Of a stretch of 64,000 bases of DNA, positions 46,015-57,582 are shown one piece after another; the stretch's first letter is position 1; every line of letters starts with the position of its first letter. The position numbers and the translations under genes were made by a program. The stretch comes from Sarcomyxa edulis (lineage: Eukaryota; Basidiomycota; Agaricomycetes; Agaricales; Mycenaceae). The stretch spans positions 310,001 to 374,000 of the forward strand of contig QUOL01000016.1 of NCBI GenBank assembly GCA_009761415.1, given 5' to 3'. The notes beneath the pieces are model-generated. The model had not been told where the DNA came from. It did no database searches and saw only the letters and a program-made list of their open reading frames with translations.

Positions 46015-47273
46015 TCATGCCAATCGTGTCCCACCGAGCATGGATGTCCCGTGTCCAATACTTCCTGTCCTACCCATAGTGATCAGGCCAGCATGGCCAG
46101 CAGTCCCGCCCCCATTTCCTAGTGCCCCCACCAACAGATCCCTACAACATCTCGCCTTCTCTCTCCTCTGAACGAACCAACTTCCCGCGTCACATGGGGT
46201 GGCTAGTGGCACGGCGATGACTCCCTTCTCCATCGCGCTATTATAGGCCCGTACAAGATCGTCCATCTCGGCTTCAGAATCCAGATCGTCTAAGTTTTCA
46301 TAAGCGTCTTCTCCCATGCCTTCCGCCAACTTTGAAGCAGCAGCAGCTGCTGCCGCAGCTTTCTTTCCACCTCCTTTCTTTCCCGTGCCACTCCCGTTGG
46401 CTGTAGTCTTCTTTCCAGGGCTATTACCGTCGGCTATGCCGTTTGCGCCAGCTTTCTCTCCAGCAAGTCTCTTCTTCTCTGCCTTTTCCTTTTCTCTCTT
46501 TTCCTTCTTCTCAGCTTTCGTCTCCCTCTTCACGGGCTCCACCCAATTCGGATTGTTTGCCCTCTGCCACTCGATCAACAGCTCATCGTAATCCCTCGAT
46601 CGACCCTGGACAGCACGTTTCGCACCCATCGAATGAGATTTGCATGTCAAGCTTCGAGAACAAGGTAGGCCCTTGTCGTTTATGACACCACACTGCCGGT
46701 CGTAGTCTACAGGACCTTTGAATCGTCCCTTGGTGACTTTGGTAGCTGGCTTCGCCTTTTTCTTGGCAGGCAAAGTGGGATCGTCCGGGGAGAGCGAGGC
46801 CTTTCGTTTCTTAGATCCTTTCTTGGGATCTATGCCATGGCAGAATCTAGTCGGTTTGAAAGCAAGATGGTGGAGACGGAAACAAGTTTATTACCTTCTG
46901 TTTCAATCCCTGCCTTTCCTTTGAGACCAGGTTTCTTACCTCCTGCGCGAATCATTTGACAATTATCTGTGGCATCACTTTTGACATTGAGGAATCAAAC
47001 AAAGCATGATCCCGTGAGGCACGTACCAGCGTGCTCCATCACGAAACTTTTTAGAACGGGTTTTCCACAGTCTTTACATTTAACGATACCAATCTCAGAC
47101 CCAGAGGTCAACGGTTGGGCGCCAAAGAGTTTCATGTCGCGAGCAGAAAGCCATGATGTTGGCGGGGATGGGAGCGATGCGGGGTCTGGTAGCGGCGACG
47201 GAGACAAGGTGATGGAATCCCATGAAAATGGGGCTGGTGTAGGGGAGCTTGTCTTCTTCAATTTGAGGGACAT
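46015..47273 (-). CDS. SGF73: SAGA complex subunit SGF73 / ataxin-7 homologue (SCA7 domain)
   Basis: SGF73 anchors the histone H2B deubiquitinase module to SAGA in the nucleus. The N-terminus [20 protein letters not shown] precedes a zinc finger, [20 protein letters not shown], completed by splicing GCTG to ATAATTGTC. The SCA7 domain follows: [40 protein letters not shown] and [20 protein letters not shown]. After it come a Lys/Glu-rich stretch and a nine-alanine run ([16 protein letters not shown]), then an acidic segment [21 protein letters not shown] glycine-rich C-terminus ends SMLGGTRLA. Introns lie near 46977-47030 and 46830-46895. Confidence 0.92.
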
Positions 47274-48984
47274 CGACAGTAATGATTGAGTTCAACGTCG
47301 ACAACGACGAGGAAAGGGCTTGTGGCACCGAGCACGCGTTGTTCAACGATGCCAGATGGTGGCAATCGGCTCCGAATTGGACATGATAGCATTTTTGCGC
47401 AGATCCGGGCCAATTTCGACTTTGGCATTCTAAGGCTACACTCAGGCAGACTCAGGCTCGACGTCGACCACAGTGAGTGGGAGGTACCACACCCAGTACT
47501 TGTTTCAATTTTTTTATCTTATCCTGTACTTACAACCAGGTATAAATGGAGGTGGAGTTCTGGTGGAGTTGCTCCCTAGCAGTAAAGGTGAGGCTTGGGA
47601 GAGGCTTCCGTGTAAGTGCATATTGCTCTGATGGTCATAGCTTCTCACTCATTCTTCCAAGGTTTCTCCAAGGCTTATCATTGTACAAGTACTACTTAAA
47701 CTTCAATACATGTCCGGTGTCAACATCCTTGTAATGGTCACACGGTTGGATCGCGAAACATCCGCCAAATGGCCCAAGTCGACTTCAAAGTTCTACTGAA
47801 CCGCCTTATCACCGCTACTAGGTACTCCAAGCATCTTGTCGCGTCGTCTGCAGCTCCTTCTCCTTGGCAATCGTCCTCCCGCTCGCACTGGATGACTTCA
47901 AGTACAGAGTGATGGCCAAACGTCTCACACGGTTCTAATACGATAGCGCACGTCGGGCTAGTATATCTGGTGATGATGCGCATCCTATCTCTCATCAAAG
48001 ATCATTGATGTCAATCGGTCTCCATTCAATTCAAACAGGTCTGGTTGACGCAGTCGCTGAGGCGTGTATATGCAGCCTTTCTCGGTTCCCAGACCCAAAG
48101 AAGAGGAACTAAATTCGATGTTGGGGTAGATCGGGAGTGACTACGCGTGAGTACAGCGGAGGTGCGTATTTTGTGGTACTGCCGCCGTCGATGTCGCCTG
48201 ACTATATTGGCAACTACTTTCGTTCTAGTGTGTCAACGTGTACACTGTCTCTGGGACCCACGCTGGTACTTTCCGAGGTGGCATCTCATGTTATTATCTT
48301 TGTATCATACCGCCTCTCAAAAGTGGACCATGCATCGCTTCGCAGGCGGCAGCAGTCGCCTCTGCAGACCACCGGAAGGATATACTCTCATCCTGTGATA
48401 ACTGCCTAAAGCTTGCTTCTTATTGATCCGACACGCTAAACTGTTTGTCAGTTCGTCTGTATTCTCAACTTCTATCTGCTAACAGACAATGTCTCTTTGA
48501 GCCCCGATCTGCTCAAACCTGGCTTGGGGCTCCCTTCAAGACTCGATAATTCTCTCGATTTTCGAGCGTTTCGGTGAGTTTTCATAGTAGTATATCAAAG
48601 TATAGGTCAGTAGGGGGGTTGTGTATTTGAATTCTTACCCCGATTTCTGGCATCAAGAAGCCTTTACATAACCGTAGGTGTGCTGAAAATATCGATCGTT
48701 CCTTACTCGGTGTTCATTTATAGGCTACAACCTTGTCTTGAAGTTTTACCAAGGTTTTCTGCTTGCATTTCCCCCCAATTTACCACCAGCGGGATATAAG
48801 TTCTTAGCCTGTCCTCGCCCAGCCCACAGCTACACAAATACGGTCATTCCCTCTCAATATTTCACTACTCGGGCGCGGAACCCTGAATCCAAACGCCAAA
48901 AGTGCTATCATCGAATTCCAAATCCAAATATAGTTTTCCTTGTCCTCCGGAGCATTCCTCCTGCACGAATAGCAGTCGCGCGCT
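47274..48984. other. 1.7-kb divergent intergenic region
   Basis: This region lies between SGF73 (minus) and the FAD monooxygenase (plus). Small frames such as plus 48137-48409 overlap in several frames and show no family features. A polypyrimidine-rich segment precedes 48985. I see no supported gene; it may hold a long promoter or a non-coding transcript. Confidence 0.4.
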
Positions 48985-51768
48985 ATGCCGGGAACCCATG
49001 TGCTCCCATCGACCTCTGGGGATACGCAGGTCTGGGGCGTTCAGCACGACCGGAATGATGGAGATCAAAGTGCAGAAATATCCGTACATATTGCCTCTCT
49101 GAACGGGGGCACCGTTCCAGATTCCTATCGCCATACACCCACAACGACCTACACCACCGAGGACGAAAGCACTCCACCGCCTTCTCTGCCTTCGACTTCT
49201 GCCGACTTCCGCAACTATAACAGACACATCCACTCCATTAGCGGCTCGACTTCAAGACTCAACTCTAACGCCGCTTTATCACAAGATATTCTCCAGACGC
49301 TAGGTCTTCACTACCGTCACGGCACTGCAACGAACGACAGAACTACCGCCCGTGGCGACCTTTCTGACGACAGTGACAGTGAGGTCAATAGCACAGTCCC
49401 CACATCGTACCGCGCTACCCACAACCAAACTCGTCGTATTCCTCAGCACCAGCGTGCAATCTCTGTCCCGTATTATAGGTCAATGTCCAGCTCGCAAGAC
49501 CCTGGACTCACAAACGGAGTCTCTCAAAATTCGTACGAGGGAGTAGGGCGCCTGAGGAGCATGAGTCTACCGAGTAGAAAGGCAATTCTCCAACTCGATT
49601 TTCTCATCGTTGGTGGTGGTGAGTTTCTGTCTCTGCGTGCCTTGTGCGAGATCGTTGAAGAGCTAACCCTGGATACGATCAAGGCATTGCTGGCTTCGCA
49701 TGTGCGTATGCACTCGGCCAGTCTGGGCATAGAGTTCGTGTCCTCGAGAAAGCAGGTGGACTCGGCCAGGTGCGTTGTGTTACCTGATAATCGTTCTCAG
49801 CTGATTCTTTGTCTCTACTTTTGATATAGCGTTCGGGTGGTATCCGCGTTCCGCCAAACCTTACGAAGATCCTTCTAGAATGGGGTCTGGCTGACGAACT
49901 CGCAAAAGCGACACAGCGGTGTCGCGGAAGCACATTCCACTCGTGTGAGTCTTTTTCTCTTAATGATTCCGATCATGGTGTACCTTTGCATCCCATCCAC
50001 CCCGGTTTATTTCCTTGGCTTTGTCCTTCGGTCCCTTAAGCTTCTTCCAAATCACACTTCACACTTTGCATCTGATGGGATCTCCAATCTTCTGATAACG
50101 AACTCATTGTTTATCCAGTGGAAACAGGAGATACCATCGGGTATCTCGAATGGAAAGACGATGTCATTCAAGAGACCGGCGCTGAATTTTTGTTAATGCA
50201 TGTGAGCACTACATTTTCTCGTCCCCGAGATTTTCCTTTTCCCGCTGAACATCCCCTACGATTTTCTCCATGTAGCACGATGACCTCCACAGAATGTTGT
50301 ACGAGCTGGCGATATCTGCTGGAGCTACGATCGATTTTGACACGACCATAACGTCCGTATCGGTGGACGAAGAAACGGACACCCCCCATGTTCTATTAGC
50401 AAACGGAACTGTCCTCAAGGCAGATGTTGTGGTGGGCGCCGATGGATATAGAAGCGTCGTCAGAGAAGCCGTCACCGGTAGAGATGATCACGGAATCGAC
50501 AGTGGGATGAGCGTTTATACGTGAGTGCCTTCACGTCTTACGCGACATTGATTCTATTGGTCTTACGGTTCTCCTTTCTCTTACGGTCGCAGTGCGACGA
50601 TTTCTGCGGAGTTGATGAAGACTGATCCTGAGTTGTCGCATCTACCTGATTTGCCAGAAGTACGTCGATATTGTTCGGTCCAACCCACTACTAATAGCTT
50701 CTACTGATATCGAACGTGCGCAGTGGCCAATGTGGATGGGTGACGCAAGGAGTGTTTTAGGTAGGCCTTCTATTTTACCCCATGTTTGACTTTCAAATCG
50801 ATCAATTTGATTTTGTGCAGGCTATCCAGTGGTAGGTCTTTATGTGGTCCCACAATGGCGTAGCTCTCATCGTTGTTTCGTGCTACGCAGCGTCAGGGTA
50901 AAGAATACTGCGTGCACGTATTCTGGCCCGATAATGAACTACAATTCCATGGTATCGACGAGACTGAGGAAGGGTGGGATGTCGTTGTTCCAACGGATGT
51001 TCTCAACATGAAGGAAGGCGACGACAGGTAAGCTTCAATTTTCCTGACTGCTTGTACCGAGTGGCTCCTCACTCGGCGCTTTAGATCGGTAGCTGATGCA
51101 GAACTTTCAAGAATCAACCGTCTAATCAAACTCATCCCGGACGCCCTCAGAACAAAATTCGTCCGAAGGGAACAATCAGAAGATTGGGTGGATGAATCTG
51201 GTCGACTGGTATTGATCGGAGAGGCAGCACACCCCATCATGGTTCGTCACAGCGTCGCCTTATCGTCGTACTTGAAGTGATTGTTATCTATTAGCCCTGT
51301 GGGATTCATAGTTCCAGCCTGGCGGTGGAAGACGCTGCAGTGTTGGGTGTATTGATGTCTCGGGTTCGCACCTGGGATCAGATACCGACACTTTTGGAAG
51401 CGTTCCAGGATCTTCGCCAGAAACGCTGCAACGATGTATATCATTCGGAACTGAACAATGCAGCATTGCTGTGGCTTCCTCCTGGTCCTGATCGTGATGC
51501 GCGAGATGCAGGCATGCGACAGTCGATGTCGGCAGGTCGCGATCATTGGGATGAAGGGCAGCTTCGAGAGCAGTGGGAGGATATTAGTGAGGTGTTTGGG
51601 TACAATGCTAGGGAGGCAGCGGAGGATTGGTGGGTAAACTGGGGAGTGCTGAGAGAGAGCAGCAAGGCCGTGGCCGTACACGAGCCTCTAGATCTGCAAA
51701 TTACTCAGGTGGTTGCAACGGCGACTATGTCCAACGCTTGGCTGCCAGACAGCTCTGTAATGGTGTAA
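48985..51768 (+). CDS. FAD-dependent monooxygenase (salicylate hydroxylase-like) with long N-terminal extension
   Basis: The catalytic part begins LDFLIVGGGIAGFACAYALG, a GxGxxG FAD site with GHRVRVLEKAGGLGQ, then RSGGIRVPPNLTKILLEWGL, DDLHRMLYELAI, VLKADVVVGADGYRSVVREA, RLVLIGEAAHPIM and PCGIHSSSLAVEDAAVLGVL. These match class A flavoprotein hydroxylases, which use NAD(P)H to hydroxylate aromatic or terpenoid substrates; the substrate is unknown. The second FAD motif usually has GDAAH and here reads GEAAH. About 210 Ser/Thr-rich residues precede the domain, which most relatives lack. Introns are numerous, including one splitting the FAD motif near 49621-49682. A short Trp-rich tail (AAEDWWVNWGVLRESSKAV) ends the protein. 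Confidence 0.86.
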
Positions 51769-52003
51769 CGCGATTTTCAAAGGTTGTAAGATGACGACAC
51801 TTACACCCTCTTGTTTCGTTTCGGTGTTTGGATGTATGGGATGTACAAGCGCTGGAGGCCATGTATACCATGTAGAGAATTGGAACGATGACCCTGCCAC
51901 TTAAAATGCAAAGCGAAGTACAGAGGTATATTATAGAAATTACAAATGGAGGGCGGGTCACCCATGAATACAGATCGTTCAAGATCGAGACTATAGGCCA
52001 CTT
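51769..52003. other. convergent 3' region
   Basis: This 235-bp region lies between the monooxygenase and TAF10 stop codons. No gene is present. Confidence 0.4.
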
Positions 52004-52718
52004 CTACATGTAAAACTCGGGTTTGCGTGCGTTTATACCGTATTCCGCAAGGGCAGAGCTCAGGTCATCCATCGTCAAGGTTGTCCTCGTCTTGTCCTGC
52101 AATCGTCGCAGTTCAAGCTTGTGAGCAGACTCAAAGAAAAGGAGCTGACCTTAGCAGAGCCTGGTCCAGTCAAAGGCTGGTTAGCACGCGCACGCCCTCC
52201 CGAAGCGTTCGTGCGTATACGAGCGTGCTGGTAAGCGTCGGCAGCGATGTCAGAAACGAACTTTTGGGCGGCCAAAGACAGAAGCCTTTTTCTACACAGA
52301 CATGATTGATCAGCGACGAAATAAATCTCACTTGACGAGCGAGTATTCAAAGCAACATACAGTCGAACATCTTCGCACTCGAACCCTACCCGTTGCAGAT
52401 AATAGTCTGTAACTTCATTTGGAATCTTGTGACCGGTCTCGTCAGCTGGAGTTGTGGACATACCATCTCCAACATGAGACTCACCAGGGGCTCGTATTCA
52501 TCCAACATCAACATGAACTCGGCCAGAGTACGATCTTTCCTGGCTTCCTCCGCTGCCTGACGCGACTGTGGCTGGCTGGAATGAGGAAGAGATGATGAAG
52601 AAGCAGTGGAATTTCCGGCTGGCTGTGCAGCATATTGCGGTACCTCTGCGGGTGTCGGTGGTTGACCAGCAGCTATTGGGTACGCATAGTTGGACAGTGG
52701 CTGTTGTGGAGTAGACAT
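52004..52718 (-). CDS. TAF10: TFIID subunit 10 (TAF10), shared with SAGA
   Basis: TAF10 is a histone-fold protein of TFIID and SAGA. The N-terminus is Pro/Gln/Ser-rich. The domain runs DRTLAEFMLMLDEYEPL, then IPNEVTDYYLQRVGFECEDV, then KRLLSLAAQKFVSDIAADAY and QHARIRTN, the most conserved block. The last exon gives TTLTMDDLSSALAEYGIN and ends RKPEFYM at the TAG at 52004-52006. Introns begin gtgagtctc, gtatgttgc and gtcagctcc. The start MSTPQQPLSNYAYP is the only ATG near the head of the exon. Confidence 0.94.
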
Positions 52719-53290
52719 GAAAGATCAATGCACCGAGATCTGAGATGGCGAGCAGGCGAACTCGGAGTCACGTCGTCACGCCGAAGAAAACAAACCGGCC
52801 CTAAATTCACCATGCTCCTCATAAAACTTTTTTCTCTTCTCTTGCAGTTCCTCTCAGTCCATCGCGTTCACGGTCTTGCTCCTTCATTATGGTGAGTTTC
52901 TATCCCTCTTTTTCTTTGGAATGCAAGTCTTTCTTTGCATTTCAACTACTATGATGTTTGAGGCATTTGGCTTTATGCAGGAGCGCACCCTGCAGTGCAG
53001 AAAATTATCTCAGCTACCTTCGGGAGGGGGCTGCTTTGGTGGTACCTCGACCCGCTATCTCTGAACTTCAATATACGGTCCTCGAATTCTTTGCATGCTT
53101 TTGCTAACGTGCTTCTTTCTTGGCAGGTTCTCGTGTATTTGTAAACTGTTGTAATTGTCTGTTATTCTTTCTGAATGAAATTTCGTTTCCTTGCAGTCAT
53201 CATTGTCGAGTGCGTCAAATCTGAACCTGAGCTGTAAAAAATATGAAGTCTGATACGGTGATATCTGCTACGACTGCGAGTTACAACATT
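52719..53290. other. intergenic region with possible small plus-strand gene
   Basis: Two segments joined by an intron at about 52892-52980 (gtgagt...tgcag) could encode a small hydrophobic protein starting MLLIKLFSLLLQFLSVHRVH at 52812. The downstream reading stays open for 50-60 codons in two frames, none of which I recognise. Evidence is too weak to call a gene. Confidence 0.25.
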
Positions 53291-56116
53291 CTATACATCG
53301 TCAAATTTCAATAGTCGTAGATTCGTCACCCGGATTTCTTTGCATCGCGGACATAGGCTCGTATCGAGGACGCTCGCCCACTCGGAGTGGCTTGCCAGAG
53401 TCTCACGAACGAAATCGACGAAAGGCCGCTTGCGCTCGCGTTCCTCAGAGGAAACTGTGCTGATATATGCAGACTGAAGAGAATGACTCGGAAAGTTTAC
53501 CGATGACCAGCAGAAACTATGGAATGCAATCAAAGTTGGTTCATCTTGAGATACAAAGAGCGACATACCACAATGGGAATAAAAGGTCTGCGATACTGTT
53601 TAGCAAGAGTACGATTTCTTCTACGGGCCAATCGTCAAGAACTCTGATAAAGCAGAATGTATCCCTACGAGCGATGTGCGTCACAAGCAGTTTCCTGGCC
53701 TGGGTTGAGACATTTTCAGGATACGACCCGAATCTACGGACAGGCTTCAGCTATGACTGGACTCAGGCTCCGACTCTGATAGATGTACAGACTCGCCTGG
53801 ACAACTCCACTATGTCCGCACAATCGTCATCACGCAGATCGCCTCGTCGACTATGTTTCGTGATTTCATGGAGCCGGTGTTCGACGTAGTCAATCTCCAC
53901 CCTCCTCCATGCTTTTCGATGTTCGCCGAGAGGAGTATCAACCAACTCCGGGAAACACAGATCCCCGGCCGCAGTATGCCCTGATAGTTGATAGACAGGA
54001 TGGGTTTGTACAACAATCTTGCATTGTTGATCTGTACAGAGAGCGAGTATGCATGCATGACACGCGGTATACAACGAGGGGGATCTGTTCGACCCACTGG
54101 CATACATGAAAAGCATGAGATCGAGAAATTTCGCTTTCAGACAAGCGCGACGGGCAGGCGTGTGCGATCGAACCATATTCGATATAAAGTCGACGAGAGG
54201 TATCGCTGGGTGGTTATCTGACTTGGTGGACCAAGCTATGTAGGCGGTATATAGTTCCGGTCTAGGATTGTAGAAATGTTTACTAGGGTGATTCCTGCAA
54301 TACGAGTACGTGATATGAGGAGATATGCATAATGTGAGCGAGTGGAGGCTCGCACCATAACTGGTATAAGAGCCCAATAAGGTTAGACACGAGCTTCTGT
54401 AGCTCAACTGGAGGCCAACGCAGAAGTGGAACAAGAGGATCTGCTTTTCGATATGCAATCTGTATCGCGACGAGGTCGATTATCTTGTAAAGGTATATGT
54501 TAGAGGTAGCCTCAAACATTGACCGATCCACTTCGGCGATTTGACAGATAAATTCGACTAGAGGTAAGGCAGAATGAGATTCCTTAGGCGATAGTAAGTC
54601 GAGATAAGCAGACGCTGGTCCCCAGTCTTTGTGTCCCCCATGTCCCGGCCTATTAAACAAGGAAAGAGATCGGTATCGGGCAACGACTCTGGATAAGTTG
54701 ATGGTGCTCACCACAATACGGTCATTAGTGACAAAAGCTCGGACATGAACGTCTGAACTTCACGAATCGGCCATGCCGATAAGCATCGAATCAAGCGCAT
54801 AGTCTCTCTGGACGCAATTTGACTCAAAACTATCTGCCAGCCCAAGTATCTTATCTTTTCGGGATAAACGCCTCGTCTGTGTCGAAGAATAAAACGCATC
54901 AGAAAGGATACGAGAAACTGAAGGTATTGAGTATCCGAACCTTGAAAACTCCAATATGTCAAACTGATCTTGATCGTGTAAAGACCAGTCGTCAATTGAT
55001 TCGTATATCGAGTTCAGACGACATTGAATAATGCCCCTGTCCATCATACGCCACGCTTTCCTGTTCTCGTTCAGGGATGATTCAAAGGGGTTTACCATTG
55101 GTGACGAACAGTAACTGGGCCATAGAAGGTGTACGGGATGACTGAGGACTAACTGGTAAGCCTTCGGGTCTGCAAGGAAGAGAGAAGATATCATATCGCA
55201 GGTGGAACGAAGAGATGCACGTTTTTGTCTCCTGGAAACTAAGGATAGTAGAGAAGATGGGGAGGCTCTTCCTGAATCAGATGTGATTAGTGTTAGTCTA
55301 TCGACCCCTGCGTGGATTGTAATCATGATATCCAGGAAGCCGGCAGCGATGAGAGGACGAGAAAGAGCGAGGTTTCTATTGAGCACCTCGTGGATGAACT
55401 CAACGATGGGATTTGCGGAATGATCATCCGATGTGGAAAGAGAGTCAAAGTACGTGGTCAAAAGCGTTTGGTCTCGATAAGATAGTCGCGACTCGCTCCT
55501 AAGGGATTAAATTGTGTAAACATAGAGGAGATAGCGGACGAGATGGACAGACCTACCACAGCATGCGCATGACGGTGAGCAGATCCGAAAAGAAACACTG
55601 CATCTCTTCAGGCGGCCATTTCAACAAACTCGACATCAAATCTTCTGTTACCCCACATGCAATCTGCATGAGGACAAACCGCAAAGCTTGTGCCCTAATC
55701 TTGTCAGGGTACATACCAGCTCTAAGCAGTCATCCATTCAAGTCCGTCTGGTCCTTCGTGCTTTAGAATCACGCAGAGACATACCTGGACAGTTCCAAAA
55801 TATCGTCATAAACTCGTTCCATATTGTAGGCGCTCGCCGTGCCCGTGTGGGGAAACAACGCGCCGATAGTCCTGAGTCTGCGTTTTATGGCGATCCACTC
55901 TACTCCACGTAGAGTAGCTTTGCCCAACGCCAAAACACCTTTTCCGGCGAGAGTACCAGGTCCCCACACGGTACTGATCGCGCTTGTGCTATCTGTCGAA
56001 CCGGAGGGTGAGGTGGTTGACGACGAAGTCAACGAGGGGGTAGAAACTACAGATATAGAATCGTCATCCGAGACGTATGACGCGAAAGTACGACTGGAAA
56101 GCGAGATAGAAGACAT
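53291..56116 (-). CDS. unrecognised protein with four repeated helical modules
   Basis: The protein begins MSSISLSSRTFASYVSDDDS, has a Ser/Thr-rich leader and KGVLALGKATLRGVEWIAIK, then a series of related modules. Each has a core of the form HxAxPxVxFI: SANPIVEFIHEVLNRN (about 55372-55428), SALPLVEFICQIAEVD (about 54531-54579), PAIPLVDFISNMVRSH (about 54165-54215) and KRPFVDFVRETLASH (about 53390-53440). Between cores are leucine-rich helices such as FLDIMITIHAG and FLDLMLFMYASG. The pattern suggests an alpha-solenoid (armadillo/HEAT-like) fold. It ends RLLKFDDV at the TAG at 53291-53293. Many introns interrupt it, so junctions are approximate and a split into two genes is not excluded. I cannot assign a function. 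Confidence 0.65.
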
Positions 56117-57582
56117 CTTGAGTGAGGAGATGCGAGAGCGCCACAGTGGATAGACAGGAAATTGGACGAGTCAGATATAAGAGCGAGAAGAACAGCTTCG
56201 GTGGCCCGGGGCCGCATTTTCTATGTTCTAGACAAGAACATCAGAACTAGATAGTCTTCTTGATGTGAAGGCAGGATTAGCGCAGACGCTGGGAGTGTCT
56301 TTGGGAAGGGCGTTCCTCCGGTGTACGAGCGCTTCTGATGTATTTTAGAGAGGACTGAAGGTGTGTGATGTGTATAATGCTTACTAAGACTCAGATTCAG
56401 ATGACAGCGTGTAAGGTTTAGAGTCGAATAGTACGCGCTGTAGTAGTATCAAGACCTCTCAAATCGTGCCCTTAAAGGGAATCCCGAACTATCATGGCGC
56501 TGGGAACAGTGTGAAGGGACGATGCATCAATTTCGCCAAATGGTTGGTCGCAAGTTCTCTCACTGCGATGCTTGTGATACATAATCAATACGAGGCTTCG
56601 CAGCACGGCTAAAAACAAGGCGGTTCTGAAGACATGCCAATTGTGAATGTGATCCATTAACAGAAGACAGAGAACAGACCTCGACATTCTAATCGCAAGA
56701 ACGGGCTGCTCAGACCGACGAGTCAGTAGAATCAAAAGACTCGTTGATGGCATGTATCCGTCAAGTCAGATCGCTTGACACACGAGATCATTCTGACTCC
56801 TGCCAGCGACAACGAAGTCAGGAGGAATATGGGGGCGAACACTGCGATTGATATGGTAAGCTCGTCACTCGCTGCTCGTGGCTGCAACATGGCCGCCGGT
56901 CAATATCCTTGAACGCGATCGGTGTCCGGTCACGCTATCATCATAGATGCATACGTAGCTGGAGATCGGTTATGGAAATAATGCAAATACACCAGGTTGG
57001 CAGGTTCCAGAGCACGTAATTTTTCTCGGATTTTTCCTTGAGGCTACGAATGCCAAGGCAAGCATTGCATGGCCTGCGAGCGAAGGGAATAGAAGTAGCG
57101 ATGGTGATAGACCGTCTTGCAGTCTTGACTTTTGATTAATCGCTTTATGCTAGCAGCTAATCTGCTTATGAAAGGAGCCATGCGCGTCGAGTGGTACATA
57201 ATGAGGCCTCGTTCGAAATTAACATCGAGGGTGCCTTCTGTGGCCTGAGATGGGCTGGTCACAAGATTGAGGTTGGACGAGTTGCCTCGGATGAGTTGGA
57301 TATGCGCGGGTATAGCAGTAGACTGTTCGTAGCACTGCAGCTTGCTACTTGGCGGTATACCCTTGGGAGTACACGGTGTAACTGTAGCAAAATTGTAGGC
57401 CCTCCAAGCGGGTGACAGAGTCACAGTGTCACAGCCCTGTATTGGAGTATTAGGCTCTCAAGTCGCCAGTCCATCTCCTCCTCGCTGTTCAACTCATTCT
57501 TCGAAATCTCCTCGTTCTTTCTCTCAACGAATACTCCCATCTTTTTATTCTTTTCAACCCTGGCGTCCTTTATTCTCCAGTA
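56117..57582. other. 1.5-kb divergent intergenic region
   Basis: The region separates the repeat protein (minus) and the RhoGAP (plus). Short frames at minus 56472-56753 and 57044-57424 are not supported. A pyrimidine-rich tract ending ttctccag directly before the RhoGAP ATG (about 57555-57582) may be the end of a 5'-leader intron. Confidence 0.4.

Noticed and set aside
52812..53140. Possible small secretory-pathway (Kish-like) protein starting MLLIKLFSLLLQFLSV and containing VHGLAPSLW
   Set aside because: The N-terminal hydrophobic segment and GLAPSL are reminiscent of Kish proteins, but the spliced downstream sequence does not match that family in any frame.
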